Source: Thermoplasmata archaeon (GTDB taxonomy: Archaea; Thermoplasmatota; DTKX01; VGTL01). From it: a stretch of DNA of 64,000 nt. A program made the position numbers and the translations under genes. The notes beneath the pieces are model-generated. The model did no database searches, was not told the DNA's origin, and saw only the letters and a list, made by a program, of their open reading frames with translations. This document shows positions 17,960-26,452 of this stretch, one piece after another (position 1 is the stretch's first letter; each line of letters starts with the position of its first letter). The DNA lies in NCBI GenBank assembly GCA_038851035.1, contig JAWCLH010000002.1, positions 62,001-126,000 of the forward strand, in the 5' to 3' direction.

Positions 17960-18744
17960 GGTCCGAACCACTGAAATCCCCTTCTCCTCACCACCCATGT
18001 CAGAAAGCCCAAGGTGAGGTAGCCGACCACGACCGCCACCGCCGTTCCGAGGAGGGCCGGGAGAAGTGGAGTACCGCTCTCGTGCGCCAGGTCCGGGAGG
18101 CGCAGGATGAGGGCGCCCGAGACCGCCGGGAGATAGAGGAGAAAGGAGAGGCGCGCTGCAGTCTCCCCTTCGACTCCGCCCAGAAGCCCCGTCCCTATCG
18201 TCCACCCCGACCTGGAGAAGCCGGGAAGGACCGCCAGACCCTGGGCAATTCCCATGACCAGAGCATCCGTCGCACCGAGCTCCAAAACGCCTCGCCCCCG
18301 GGTCTCTCGCCCCGGCCGGACGCGCGTGAGGATGAGGAGGACGCCCGTCAGAAGAAAGCCCAACCCGACCAGAGTCAGATGAGTGAAAAGGCTGCCACCG
18401 ATTGCGTAATTGAACAGGAGGCCGATGAGGGCCGTCGGTATGGTGCCTACGGCGACCAGTGCGGCCATCCTTCGGCCTGCGCTCCTCCGCGCCGCACGCC
18501 TGAGGCCCTCCCCACGCCCGAGGGCCTTGGCCAGCTCCAGCCCCCCTCTCAACGCCTCCAAGACCTCCATTCTGAAGAACACGAGAATCACAAAAAGCGT
18601 GCCGAAGTGAAGGAACACATCCACAATAAAGGGGACCTCTCCCAGCCAGTGCTGGGCAAGGGCGAGGTGGCCGGAGCTGCTTACGGGAAGCCACTCCGTG
18701 AGGCCCTGAATCAGGCCCAGAAAAATAGCCTCAAGCCAATCCAC
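17911..18744 (-). CDS. uppP: Undecaprenyl-diphosphatase family protein UppP/BacA
   Basis: This integral membrane phosphatase of the BacA type recycles polyprenyl diphosphate. In archaea the likely substrate is a dolichyl or related carrier used for glycan assembly. The two active-site regions are present: GLTEWLPVSSSGH near residue 13 and GFSRSGWT near 155. About eight hydrophobic helices cover the 277 residues, the usual length. GTG 18744 is chosen because GAGGGTG lies eight bases upstream and homologues start at the equivalent 'DWLEAI'; a longer reading from 18984 would add ~80 poorly hydrophobic residues and run into the divergent S8e gene. Confidence 0.92.
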   Translation of the reverse strand: MDWLEAIFLGLIQGLTEWLPVSSSGHLALAQHWLGEVPFIVDVFLHFGTLFVILVFFRMEVLEALRGGLELAKALGRGEGLRRAARRSAGRRMAALVAVGTIPTALIGLLFNYAIGGSLFTHLTLVGLGFLLTGVLLILTRVRPGRETRGRGVLELGATDALVMGIAQGLAVLPGFSRSGWTIGTGLLGGVEGETAARLSFLLYLPAVSGALILRLPDLAHESGTPLLPALLGTAVAVVVGYLTLGFLTWVVRRRGFQWFGPYCLAAGAFVLLWTLL

Positions 18745-18831
18745 GCCCAAGACACCCTCGACGTGACTAATAAACCCTCCCAAGAAACATTGATATACGG
18801 GTCCCCCCATCGTCACCCGTACGGTGAGATA

Positions 18832-19212
18832 ATGGCACTTTGGCAGGGAAGGTCGAGGCGCAAACCGACAGGAGGTATGTATCACCCATTCCGGAAAAAG
18901 AGGAAAACCGAGATAGGCAGGGAAGTCCAATTGGCCACGATAGGTGCAACGAAAACCAAGAAGGTGAGGGTGAGAAGCGCCCATTATAAAATCAGGGTCT
19001 TACAGGGTGATACAGTCAACTTGCTAGACCCGAAAACGAAGAATGTCCAGAGGGTCAAGATTCTCACAGTGCTAGAAAATCCCGCCAACCCCCACTACGT
19101 CCAGCGCAACATCATCACCAAAGGTGCAATTCTCAAAACGGAACTCGGGCGAGCCCGCGTGACATCGAGGCCTGGCCAGCACGGGGTCCTCAACGCGGTC
19201 TTGATTGAGTGA
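18832..19212 (+). CDS. rps8e: Ribosomal protein S8e
   Basis: A small-subunit ribosomal protein found in archaea and eukaryotes. The 126 residues begin MALWQGRSRRKPTGG and hold the family core (GATKTKKVRVRSAHYKIRVL and NPANPHYVQRNIITKGAI), ending with GQHGVLNAVLIE. ATG 18832 follows ACGGTGAGAT. The frame stays open for 750 bases upstream, but that extension has no family match and lies on the antisense of uppP. SRP19 follows after ~28 bases, an arrangement common in euryarchaea. Confidence 0.97.
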   Translation: MALWQGRSRRKPTGGMYHPFRKKRKTEIGREVQLATIGATKTKKVRVRSAHYKIRVLQGDTVNLLDPKTKNVQRVKILTVLENPANPHYVQRNIITKGAILKTELGRARVTSRPGQHGVLNAVLIE

Positions 19213-19240
19213 GTCCCAGAGAACGTGAGGAGGGGGCGGC

Positions 19241-19522
19241 ACGCCTTCCCGGAAAGAGGGGCTGCTTGTTCTGTATCCCGAGTACTTCGACGCCACTCTG
19301 AGTAGGCGGGAAGGCCGGAGGGTGCCAAGAAAGCTGGCGAAGGAGCGTCCCACGGTTCAACAGATTTTGATGGCCGCGCGCTCAACAGACCCCTCTCTAG
19401 AACCCCGAGTGGAGGAACGCGCAGCCTTCCCCGGTCGTTGGTGGGCTCAGGGAGGAAGAGTGCTTGTGAGAAAGAAGCATGCCAAGCAAAAACTTCTAAA
19501 AATAATTGCACAAAAACTCTAA
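19241..19522 (+). CDS. srp19: Signal recognition particle 19 kDa protein, no standard start codon
   Basis: SRP19 binds 7S RNA and prepares the signal recognition particle for SRP54. The product contains the conserved run LYPEYFDATLSRREGRRVPRK, then KERPTVQQILMAAR and the RWWAQGGRVLV segment, ending in a basic helix. Homology requires translation to begin before LYPEYFD. Between the in-frame TGA at 19226 and the GTG at 19322 (well inside the conserved region) there is no ATG, GTG or TTG. Candidates are ACG 19241, well placed behind GTGAGGAGG, or CTG 19262 behind AAAGAGGGG. I give the longer form. A sequence error is the other explanation. Confidence 0.85.
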   Translation, partial: TPSRKEGLLVLYPEYFDATLSRREGRRVPRKLAKERPTVQQILMAARSTDPSLEPRVEERAAFPGRWWAQGGRVLVRKKHAKQKLLKIIAQKL

Positions 19523-19672
19523 AAGAAAGTCTACGGCAAATGTCGAAACTATCATTTAACAATATGCGAAAAGAGAAGCGCTATCTTTATATCCATGTAT
19601 GATTTTTTATGAAACTGTGATTTCCCATTGAGGGAATCATAATAATCAGAAAGAGCGAAAAAGGTGAGGGAT

Positions 19673-21757
19673 ATGAATGTGAAGGTACGGAAAGGAGCGA
19701 CGCTGCTGGTGACGCTAGGTTTTCTTTTCAGCGTCCTGGTGGCGATGGGAGCGCCCTCGGGAGCGTCCTCAGCTAGGGCAGGTAACTTTGACCTCTCCAT
19801 TGCCTATAAAAATGCAGAAAATAGCTCCGTAACAGAGGGTGCGGTTGGGGTGCTTGTCAAAATAGAGGTCACCGTTGGAATAGCGGCCGGCGGAACGAAC
19901 GTGAACCAACTCATCGTGACACTCTTCATTAACGACCAACAGTACGGAACGCCGGAGGGGCCTTTCCCCCTAAGCTCCCCCAACACCAAAACGGTGACTT
20001 GGGAGTGGACCCCGGACACCTACGGCGACTTCCACATTAAAGTCACGGCAATAAACGACGACGACCAACAGACCCTAACCGATAAGGAAGACACTTTCAC
20101 CGTGCGGGGATCGGATCTCAAGTTGGGCGAGGTCACGGTATCCCCAGGAGAGGCTGTAATCGGGATTGACGAGGTCACCATCACAGCCAGGGTCTCGAAC
20201 TCCGGGAACGCCGATGGGATAGCCAACGTCACCTTCAAGCTTGATGGTACGCTGTTAGTGGGCAACAACGAGACCACCATTCCCGCAAGCAGCCACAAAG
20301 ACGTGATACTCGTCACCACATTCGAGGGTTTACGGATTGAGGACGGGGAGCATTATATAACAGCCGTACTGAACGGACAAACCAATAACTCTCCACCGTT
20401 CTCGCTCGCCAACCCAAGGCCAGACATCCAGTTGAAGCAGGAACCCACTGCGGAGCCGCAGGAGGTCACCATTACTAAAGGGGCTGAGGTCAATGTCACC
20501 ATCACGGCAGTCCTGACAAACGCTGGGAATGTGCCGGCGGTGGACTTCCAGGTCAGCTTCTATGTAGACGACACACTTGCCCCGGCGGCAACGGTCACCA
20601 TAACAGAGGCGGTAGAGCCGAACGGCACCAAAAGCGTTGAGTGGAACTGGCTAGTCACCGACGCAACCCCTCTGGGCAACCACACGATCTACGTAGGTGT
20701 GGGCAGCCAGACCGACTGGCCCTACTGGGCTTCTGTCAACATCACTGTCAGGGGTGAGGCTCATCTCTTTATCCAGAACCTGACGGTCTTCCCGGAGGCC
20801 GAGTTCGAGGGAAGCACGGTCACGATAACCGCGACTGTTGCAAACGACGGTACCGCGGACGCTGTTGATGTCCCCGTGACCTTCATCGTCGGGACTGAGA
20901 CCGTTGAAACCAAGAACGTGACGGTTCTCAAGGGCGCCATAGAGAATGTGGTGTTCACATGGACTCTCCCAGAGGTCGAGGCAGACACCGAATTAACTGT
21001 CAAGGTCGCGGTTGCTGGTTTCGAGAGGTCGGCCAACCTGACGGTGAAAAACAGAACACCCGTGATAAACATTACGGACTTCGTCGTGCCAGCCGAGCTT
21101 AGAATCGGCGATGAGGTAGAGTTCAGAGCAACCATCAAGAACGAGGGCTCGGGCGACGCCATTGAGCTCCTGGTCGAGTTCTTCGACGGCACCACCAAGC
21201 TCACCAACACAACCATAAATCTGACCGCAGGCTCTACAAAGGACGTTGTGGTTATCGTGAATATCACGGGAATAGGCGACGTCAACCACACTTTCTACGT
21301 GAAGGCCTTGGGCGCCGAGAAGAACGTGACGGTGCTGGTGGGGCACAAGCTCGCCCCTGCGAACATCATAATAACTGGCTTCACTGTGAAGCCGAAGAAG
21401 AAGGAGGGGCAGCCCAAGGACAGCACCCAGAGCTACACGTTGACGATCACCCTAAAGAACACGGGAGAGCTTCCAGGAACGGTGGTGCTCAACGTCACCG
21501 AGGGAAAGAAGCTCCTGACCCCCATCCCCATCACCCTCCATATCGAGGGTGGCAAGGAATTCATCCAGAACATCACCTGGAAGGTCAAGGGTGAAGGGAA
21601 GCACACCGCGGTGGCGACCATATCCGGCGATGCGGCTGGTTCGCCCAGCACGAAGAGCGTCTCATGCGAGCTGCACTACACACCGGGCTTCGAGGCGCTA
21701 CTGCTCGTAGCTGCAATAGTGGTGGCTGCGGCGATGATAAGGCGGAGAAAGAAGTAG
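19673..21757 (+). CDS. CARDB-repeat surface protein with PGF-CTERM-like tail
   Basis: ATG 19673 follows AAGGTGAGG. A signal peptide (~1-32) ends at AGAPSGASSARA-type residues. About five CARDB/Ig-like repeats (~35-670) follow, each with an NxGxxxA..V.V.F turn (for example NSGNADGIANVTF, NAGNVPAVDFQVSF, NDGTADAVDVPVTF). Many N-x-S/T sequons suggest N-glycosylation. The C-terminus reads TPGFEALLLVAAIVV...RRRKK: the PGF motif, a short hydrophobic helix and a basic end, which define PGF-CTERM substrates of archaeosortase A. The protein is probably an abundant S-layer-like or adhesive surface component. It stands alone, with AT-rich DNA upstream and a strong T-rich terminator after the stop. Confidence 0.85.
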   Translation: MNVKVRKGATLLVTLGFLFSVLVAMGAPSGASSARAGNFDLSIAYKNAENSSVTEGAVGVLVKIEVTVGIAAGGTNVNQLIVTLFINDQQYGTPEGPFPLSSPNTKTVTWEWTPDTYGDFHIKVTAINDDDQQTLTDKEDTFTVRGSDLKLGEVTVSPGEAVIGIDEVTITARVSNSGNADGIANVTFKLDGTLLVGNNETTIPASSHKDVILVTTFEGLRIEDGEHYITAVLNGQTNNSPPFSLANPRPDIQLKQEPTAEPQEVTITKGAEVNVTITAVLTNAGNVPAVDFQVSFYVDDTLAPAATVTITEAVEPNGTKSVEWNWLVTDATPLGNHTIYVGVGSQTDWPYWASVNITVRGEAHLFIQNLTVFPEAEFEGSTVTITATVANDGTADAVDVPVTFIVGTETVETKNVTVLKGAIENVVFTWTLPEVEADTELTVKVAVAGFERSANLTVKNRTPVINITDFVVPAELRIGDEVEFRATIKNEGSGDAIELLVEFFDGTTKLTNTTINLTAGSTKDVVVIVNITGIGDVNHTFYVKALGAEKNVTVLVGHKLAPANIIITGFTVKPKKKEGQPKDSTQSYTLTITLKNTGELPGTVVLNVTEGKKLLTPIPITLHIEGGKEFIQNITWKVKGEGKHTAVATISGDAAGSPSTKSVSCELHYTPGFEALLLVAAIVVAAAMIRRRKK

Positions 21758-21762
21758 CACAC

Positions 21763-21802
21763 CTCTTTCTCCTTTTTTTCTTTTTCTCTTTTCTATCTTT
21801 CT
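21763..21802 (+). terminator. T-rich terminator
   Basis: T7, T5 and T4 tracts start six bases after the stop of the PGF-CTERM protein and precede the convergent folD gene. Confidence 0.55.
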
Positions 21803-21853
21803 TCGGGCATTTTTACTTTACTGACAGCCCCTTCTCCCCCACCCCTTGAAATT

Positions 21854-22801
21854 CTACCCTTCCCGACTCTCCTCCAGCCGGGCAGTGTAGAGCTCACTGG
21901 ATGATGGCTTCTGCCGGGGGCCGGCTTCTGCTCTGCCCGCCGCGCTAACAACGTTGGCCATGAGCATCGCTACTGTCATGGGCCCGACACCGCCCGGCAC
22001 CGGTGTGATCGCGGATGCTCTTTCCCTTACCGCCTCGAAGTCGACGTCGCCGACCAACTTTGTACCTCCCAGTGAGGCCGGGTCGGGGACCCGGTTTACG
22101 CCAACGTCGATTACCACTGCCCCCTCCTTAACCATGTCGGCCCTGATGGCTCTAGGTCTACCCATCGCCGCTACCAGGATATCGGCCTGACGCGTTATTG
22201 AGGCTAGGTCCCGGGTGGCAGTGTGGCAGACAGTCACAGTCGCGTTGGCCCCTTTCCTCTTTTGCATCAGGAGGCAGGCCAGAGGCTTTCCCACGATGTT
22301 GCTCCGGCCGCATATGACGACATGTTTCCCCTCAGGGCTGTTTCCAGAGCGGACGAGGAGTTCCTGCACTCCAGCGGGAGTGGCCGGAACAAACAGGGGG
22401 TCTCCAGCGACCAATCTTCCCATGTTGAAGGGATGGAAGCCGTCGACGTCCTTGTCCGGCGAAACCGCCTCCAGAACCCTCTTTTCATCAATCTGGGTCG
22501 GGAGGGGCAGTTGCACTAGAATTCCGTGGAACCTTGAGTCGCTATTGAGTGTGGCGATGAGTCTGAGAAGCTCAACCTCGCTTGTCGCCTCCGGCAGCCT
22601 GAATGTCTTCTCAATAATCCCCAGCTCTGCACAGGCCCTCTCCTTTGTCCTCACATATAAATCGGAGGCGGGGTCCCTCCCAACAAGAATCACCGCGAGG
22701 CCCGGTCTAATTCCCCTCTCACCCAGAGCCACCAGCTCCCCCTTGAGAAGGGTTTTTATCCGCTCGCTGTGCTCTTTCCCCGAAAGAATTTTAGCGGTCA
22801 C
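21854..22801 (-). CDS. folD: Methylenetetrahydrofolate dehydrogenase / cyclohydrolase FolD
   Basis: The bifunctional enzyme interconverts 5,10-methylene- and 10-formyl-tetrahydrofolate. Seen are the YVRTKERA catalytic segment (Tyr and Lys), VQLPLP, DKDVDGFHPFN, TPAGVQELL, the dinucleotide loop GRSNIVGKPLA and the C-terminal PGGVGPMTVAML. GTG 22801, four bases after the purN stop, gives the normal start and 315 residues; a longer frame would overlap purN. Together with purN and purH upstream this forms a minus-strand group. FolD makes the 10-formyl-THF that PurN and PurH consume, so a folate-using one-carbon pathway is implied. Confidence 0.95.
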   Translation of the reverse strand: MTAKILSGKEHSERIKTLLKGELVALGERGIRPGLAVILVGRDPASDLYVRTKERACAELGIIEKTFRLPEATSEVELLRLIATLNSDSRFHGILVQLPLPTQIDEKRVLEAVSPDKDVDGFHPFNMGRLVAGDPLFVPATPAGVQELLVRSGNSPEGKHVVICGRSNIVGKPLACLLMQKRKGANATVTVCHTATRDLASITRQADILVAAMGRPRAIRADMVKEGAVVIDVGVNRVPDPASLGGTKLVGDVDFEAVRERASAITPVPGGVGPMTVAMLMANVVSAAGRAEAGPRQKPSSSELYTARLEESREG

Positions 22802-22805
22802 GGCA

Positions 22806-23429
22806 CTATCCCTGCCCCTCTCCCTTTGGGGGGAGGATTCTGACCCTCCTCCCCTCAACGACCAGCCTCCCCTCCGAGAAAAGCTGTATCGCCATCGGGT
22901 AGGCCCTGTGTTCCTGTTCCAGAATCCGGGCGGCGAGCGTCTCGGGCGTGTCGTCCTCCCTCACCCTAACAGGTATCTGGACGATTATCGGGCCGGTATC
23001 CACCCCCTCATCAACGAAGTGGACGGTGCACCCGGAGACCTTCACGCCATACTCGAGCGCCTGTCTCTGCGCATTCTCTCCTGGGAAGGAAGGGAGTAGG
23101 GCGGGGTGTATGTTCATGATTCTGTTTCTGAAGCGCCGTATGAAATAGGGGGAGAGGATGCGCATGAACCCCGCTAGGCAGACCAGCTCCACCCCCCTCT
23201 TCTCCAGCTCGTCGCCCACCTCCTTCTCGAAATCCTCTCTTGGCCGGCCCTTCGATGGAATATAGAGGGCCTCTATTCCGTGCCTCCTCGCCCTCTCAAG
23301 GCCTAGGGCGTCGGCCTTGTTGCTGATGACCACCGAGATACGCGCGTCGAGCTCTCCCCTCTCCGTTGCGTCTATAATCGCCTGGAGATTGGAGCCCCGG
23401 CCCGATATCAAAACCCCTAGATTGAGCAC
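22806..23429 (-). CDS. purN: Phosphoribosylglycinamide formyltransferase PurN
   Basis: Transfers a formyl group from 10-formyl-THF to glycinamide ribonucleotide in purine synthesis. The N-terminal LGVLISGRGSNLQAII phosphate loop, the NIHPALLPSFPG segment (catalytic Asn-His) and HFVDEGVDTGPII (catalytic Asp) are all present, and 207 residues is the usual length. Translation begins at GTG 23429. It lies 57 bases after purH and four bases before folD, so the three are probably one transcript. Confidence 0.95.
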   Translation of the reverse strand: MLNLGVLISGRGSNLQAIIDATERGELDARISVVISNKADALGLERARRHGIEALYIPSKGRPREDFEKEVGDELEKRGVELVCLAGFMRILSPYFIRRFRNRIMNIHPALLPSFPGENAQRQALEYGVKVSGCTVHFVDEGVDTGPIIVQIPVRVREDDTPETLAARILEQEHRAYPMAIQLFSEGRLVVEGRRVRILPPKGEGQG

Positions 23430-23485
23430 ACCCGCACCCCCACACAGAATTACATTCCAAATCCATCCATTTTGCGGTTAGCTAC

Positions 23486-25045
23486 TCAGTGCCTGAAGCT
23501 CCTCAGGCCAGAGAAAACCATGGCGATTCCTCGCTCGTTCGCCGCAGCAATGACCTCGCCGTCCCTTATGCTCCCACCCGGCTGAAGGATGGCGGTCACT
23601 CCGGCGGCGGCAGCCTCGTCCACTCCATCACGGAAGGGGAAAAAGGCGTCGGAGGCGAGCACGCTGCCCTTTATTCTATCCCCGCCCTTTCTCACAGCGA
23701 TGGCAACGCTGTCGACGCGGCTCTGCTGGCCCGCGCCGATTCCTGTCGTCACGAGGCCTCTAGCGAAAACGACTGCGTTGGATTTAGCGTGCTTCACGAC
23801 TACCCTAGCAAAGAGGAGATCCCTGAGTTCCTCCTCGGAGGGGCGCCTCTCCGTCACCACTCTGAGGTCGGAGGCGCTGAGCAGCGCGTGGTCCCTCTCC
23901 TGAACCAAATATCCGCCAACGATGCGCTTCACGTCAATCCTATCCCTGAACGCCGGCGCCTCAAGCGGGCCGACCCTGAGAAGCCTCAGGTTCTTTTTCC
24001 TGCTCAGGACTTCCAGAGCCCCCTCCTCGAAGTCAGGCGCGACGACAGCTTCGATAAAGGTGGAGGCTATCTGCTCTGCCGTGGGTCGGTCGCAGACCCT
24101 ATTCAGAGCTACAACCCCTCCGAAGGCTGACCTGGGGTCCGCCGCGTGGGCCTCTCGATAAGCCTCTGATATCGACGGCCTGACCGCGGCCCCGGAGGGG
24201 CTGGTGTGCTTCACGATGGTCGCTGCCGGCTCTGAAAACTCTTTGACCAACTCGAGCGCGGCGTCTAGGTCTAAATAATTATTGAAGGAGAGGAGCTTAC
24301 CCTGGAGCACCTCGCCGAACGCGGCGCAAGGCTCCCGCCTGACCGGGTCGCGATAGAAGGCGGCCCTCTGATGCGGGTTCTCTCCGTACCTGAGCTCCAG
24401 CGCTTTTGACGCGCTTAGGCAGATTCTCTGCGGAAAAAGCTCCTCGAAGCCCATCAATCGGGGCAAGAGGGAATAAATGGCAGCGTCGTAGGCGGCGGTG
24501 TGAGCGAAAGCCTCTAGTGCCAGCCTCCTCCGGGTCTCGAGCGAGACCCGGCCCGTCCTCCTGAGCTCGTCAATGACCGCCGGATAGGCCTCCGGAGAGC
24601 AAATAGGAACGACCGCTTCGAAGTTTTTTGCGGCGGCGCGCAGCATCGCCGGGCCCCCAATGTCTATGTTCTCAATGGCCTCTTCGAGGGTGCAGCCGGG
24701 CGCTACGGCCGTTTTCTCGAAGGGATACAGGTTGACCGCGACCAGATCCACTTTCCTGATGCCCCTCCTCTCGAGTTCGGCGACATGCTCCTTTACGTCC
24801 CTGCGGGCCAGAATTCCCGCGTGAACCGCCGGGTGAAGGGTCTTGACCCTCCCGTCCAGAATCTCCGGGAAGCCTGTTATGTCTGAGACGGAGAGGACCT
24901 TAAGACCCGCCTCCCTGAGGACAGTGAGCGTGCCGCCCGTGGAGACGAGCTCAGCCCCGAGCGCCGACAGCTCGCGAGCGAACCCGACCACACCCCTTTT
25001 GTCCCAGACGCTGATGAGGGCCAGCTTGACCTCGCGATCGCTCAT
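23486..25045 (-). CDS. purH: Bifunctional AICAR transformylase / IMP cyclohydrolase PurH
   Basis: Catalyses the last two steps of IMP synthesis. The N-terminal MGS-like cyclohydrolase domain (~1-195) begins LALISVWDKRGVVGFARELS, with the STGGT phosphate loop and GRVKTLHPAVHAGIL. The transformylase domain (~200-519) has KHTSPSGAAV, carrying the catalytic Lys-His, and VKHAKSNAVVFARG, ending in LQPGGSIRD and VFSGLRSFRH. At 519 residues it is a full-length fusion of the bacterial/eukaryotic form. Most archaea instead use PurP and PurO. This window also encodes PurP (45514-46671), so both routes for AICAR formylation appear to coexist. Confidence 0.95.
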   Translation of the reverse strand: MSDREVKLALISVWDKRGVVGFARELSALGAELVSTGGTLTVLREAGLKVLSVSDITGFPEILDGRVKTLHPAVHAGILARRDVKEHVAELERRGIRKVDLVAVNLYPFEKTAVAPGCTLEEAIENIDIGGPAMLRAAAKNFEAVVPICSPEAYPAVIDELRRTGRVSLETRRRLALEAFAHTAAYDAAIYSLLPRLMGFEELFPQRICLSASKALELRYGENPHQRAAFYRDPVRREPCAAFGEVLQGKLLSFNNYLDLDAALELVKEFSEPAATIVKHTSPSGAAVRPSISEAYREAHAADPRSAFGGVVALNRVCDRPTAEQIASTFIEAVVAPDFEEGALEVLSRKKNLRLLRVGPLEAPAFRDRIDVKRIVGGYLVQERDHALLSASDLRVVTERRPSEEELRDLLFARVVVKHAKSNAVVFARGLVTTGIGAGQQSRVDSVAIAVRKGGDRIKGSVLASDAFFPFRDGVDEAAAAGVTAILQPGGSIRDGEVIAAANERGIAMVFSGLRSFRH

Positions 25046-25153
25046 GGTGTCCTGACAGCGAATAGGGGCGGGCGAAATAAAGATTTGGTAGAGGGGGCGT
25101 GGGGCATTGGAACGGCAAGCCGCCGGCCTCCGCGCTCCAGCCTCGGCCAGCCG

Positions 25154-26230
25154 CTACCCTGCCTTAACACTGGTCACACTCCCCACGAGCTCCCTCCCGC
25201 GCAACATCTCCTTTCTGCGCCTGATTATCCCGAGAGAAACTTTCTGCTGATCAATGTTGGCCATCATCCTGGGTAGGAGAATTAGTTTCTTCATAGCCCC
25301 AATCGCACCCGGGAACCGGCTGTCATAAAGCTCCTCCCACCTGAAATGCTCTTCGACATTTGCGTAACAACCGAACAGCAGGAGGTTGTATCGACCGATG
25401 TTGGCCAGGAGGGCGATGGGAATGCTCGGATCCGTCTTAATTGCATTGAGGAGCTTATCCATTGATTTTCTGACCTCCATAAGATAATAAACCAGAATAT
25501 AATCAGGCGGCACGAAGAACTTAGGAAACCTACATACCGGGGGACCGATGATTCTGGCCTCGAGCATCTCTTTGATTCTTCGCTCAATTGTCCTCCGATG
25601 GACGCCGAGCTTCTGGGCTAGAAGGTTCTCATTAGTCCTTATTCCCTCACCGAAGGTCAGCTTTTTCAGGATATTGAAGCAAATGCTGCTCAATTTGAGG
25701 CCGTTCAGGGTTACGGTCTCTCCCCGACTTATCCGCTCTTCTATATTGATTACAGGCGAGTGGGGCTGGTATTTTATCATGTGCTGGTTACTAAACATCA
25801 TTGCGTCTCCAGGGTATCGAGTCTCTCTAGGTGGGATGAGGTTCTCGGCAACAATCCTTTTCCTCCACTCCCCATAGGTGAACAGATTCTCGAAGAATTC
25901 GATAAGAAAGGTATTGTACTCCCCGTCTCGAACATAGAATGCAGCAAAGATGTGTTCATCTTCCTTCAGAAAACGCTCGATTTTTTCCTCCCGGGGAAGG
26001 TCGGCCCTCACGGTGATCATCAGGGGATACTCCTGATATATCCAAAGAAAAGGATAGACAGGTGGATTCAGTATCTCGTGCCCGAAGAGCTCCCTGAGAT
26101 GGTTTTTGATGGTGTTTCGGTGCTTGCTGAACATTGAGGCTAGGGCGCTAATGTTGACCTCCACCCCCGAGCCGGAGCAGAGGTTCTCGAGGATGTCCAG
26201 GTTCAGGATGTCTTCAAGCAATTCAGACAT
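25154..26230 (-). CDS. Two-winged-helix DNA-binding regulator
   Basis: ATG 26230 is chosen; a TATA/BRE pair 23-38 bases upstream implies a leaderless message. The 358-residue protein has two HTH segments. One is near the N-terminus (ISALASMFSKHRNTIKNHLRE, ~28-48); the other is near 210-245 (LLAQKLGVHRRTIERRIKEML). Each is followed by a similar ~110-residue module that opens with a Pro-Pro-Val-Tyr/Cys motif and contains a hydrophobic strand pattern. This looks like an internal duplication of HTH plus sensor, recalling Lrp-like or archaeal two-domain regulators. It is divergent from the six-gene redox operon across 222 AT-rich bases, so it probably regulates that operon and/or itself. The ligand is unknown. 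Confidence 0.75.
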   Translation of the reverse strand: MSELLEDILNLDILENLCSGSGVEVNISALASMFSKHRNTIKNHLRELFGHEILNPPVYPFLWIYQEYPLMITVRADLPREEKIERFLKEDEHIFAAFYVRDGEYNTFLIEFFENLFTYGEWRKRIVAENLIPPRETRYPGDAMMFSNQHMIKYQPHSPVINIEERISRGETVTLNGLKLSSICFNILKKLTFGEGIRTNENLLAQKLGVHRRTIERRIKEMLEARIIGPPVCRFPKFFVPPDYILVYYLMEVRKSMDKLLNAIKTDPSIPIALLANIGRYNLLLFGCYANVEEHFRWEELYDSRFPGAIGAMKKLILLPRMMANIDQQKVSLGIIRRRKEMLRGRELVGSVTSVKAG

Positions 26231-26252
26231 AATAAAAGGTATAAATGTCACT

Positions 26253-26268
26253 TATAATAATATTTCGC
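26253..26268 (-). promoter_or_regulatory. BRE/TATA promoter of the regulator gene
   Basis: On the minus strand GCGAAA (BRE-like) is directly followed by TATTATTATA, ending 23 bases before ATG 26230. That spacing places transcription start at or beside the initiation codon. Confidence 0.55.
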
Positions 26269-26413
26269 TTAAATTTTATCATTATATATCTATTTATTAA
26301 ACTAAAAATAATAATCATTATTGTATAATATAAATAAATGATAATGTTAAATTATGATATTAATCTCTATATTAAATATTAATATCTATTAAAATATAAT
26401 TCAAATATATATA

Positions 26414-26427
26414 CATAATATAAATAT
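26414..26427 (+). promoter_or_regulatory. TATA element of the six-gene redox operon
   Basis: ATAATATAAATATT lies about 30 bases before ATG 26453, and no ribosome-binding sequence precedes that ATG. A leaderless or very short-leader transcript is likely. The whole interval 26231-26452 is extremely AT-rich and includes the direct repeat ATATTAAT at 26357 and 26376. Confidence 0.5.
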
Positions 26428-26452
26428 TCAGACTGTATTCACTCCATCGCAA

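Noticed and set aside
18082-18831. N-terminal extension of ribosomal protein S8e
   Set aside because: The extension is antisense to uppP, of unlikely composition, and S8e has a good ATG with a ribosome site at 18832.
18745-18984. N-terminal extension of UppP
   Set aside because: It lacks homology and would cover the divergent S8e start. GTG 18744 has a well-spaced GAGGGTG.
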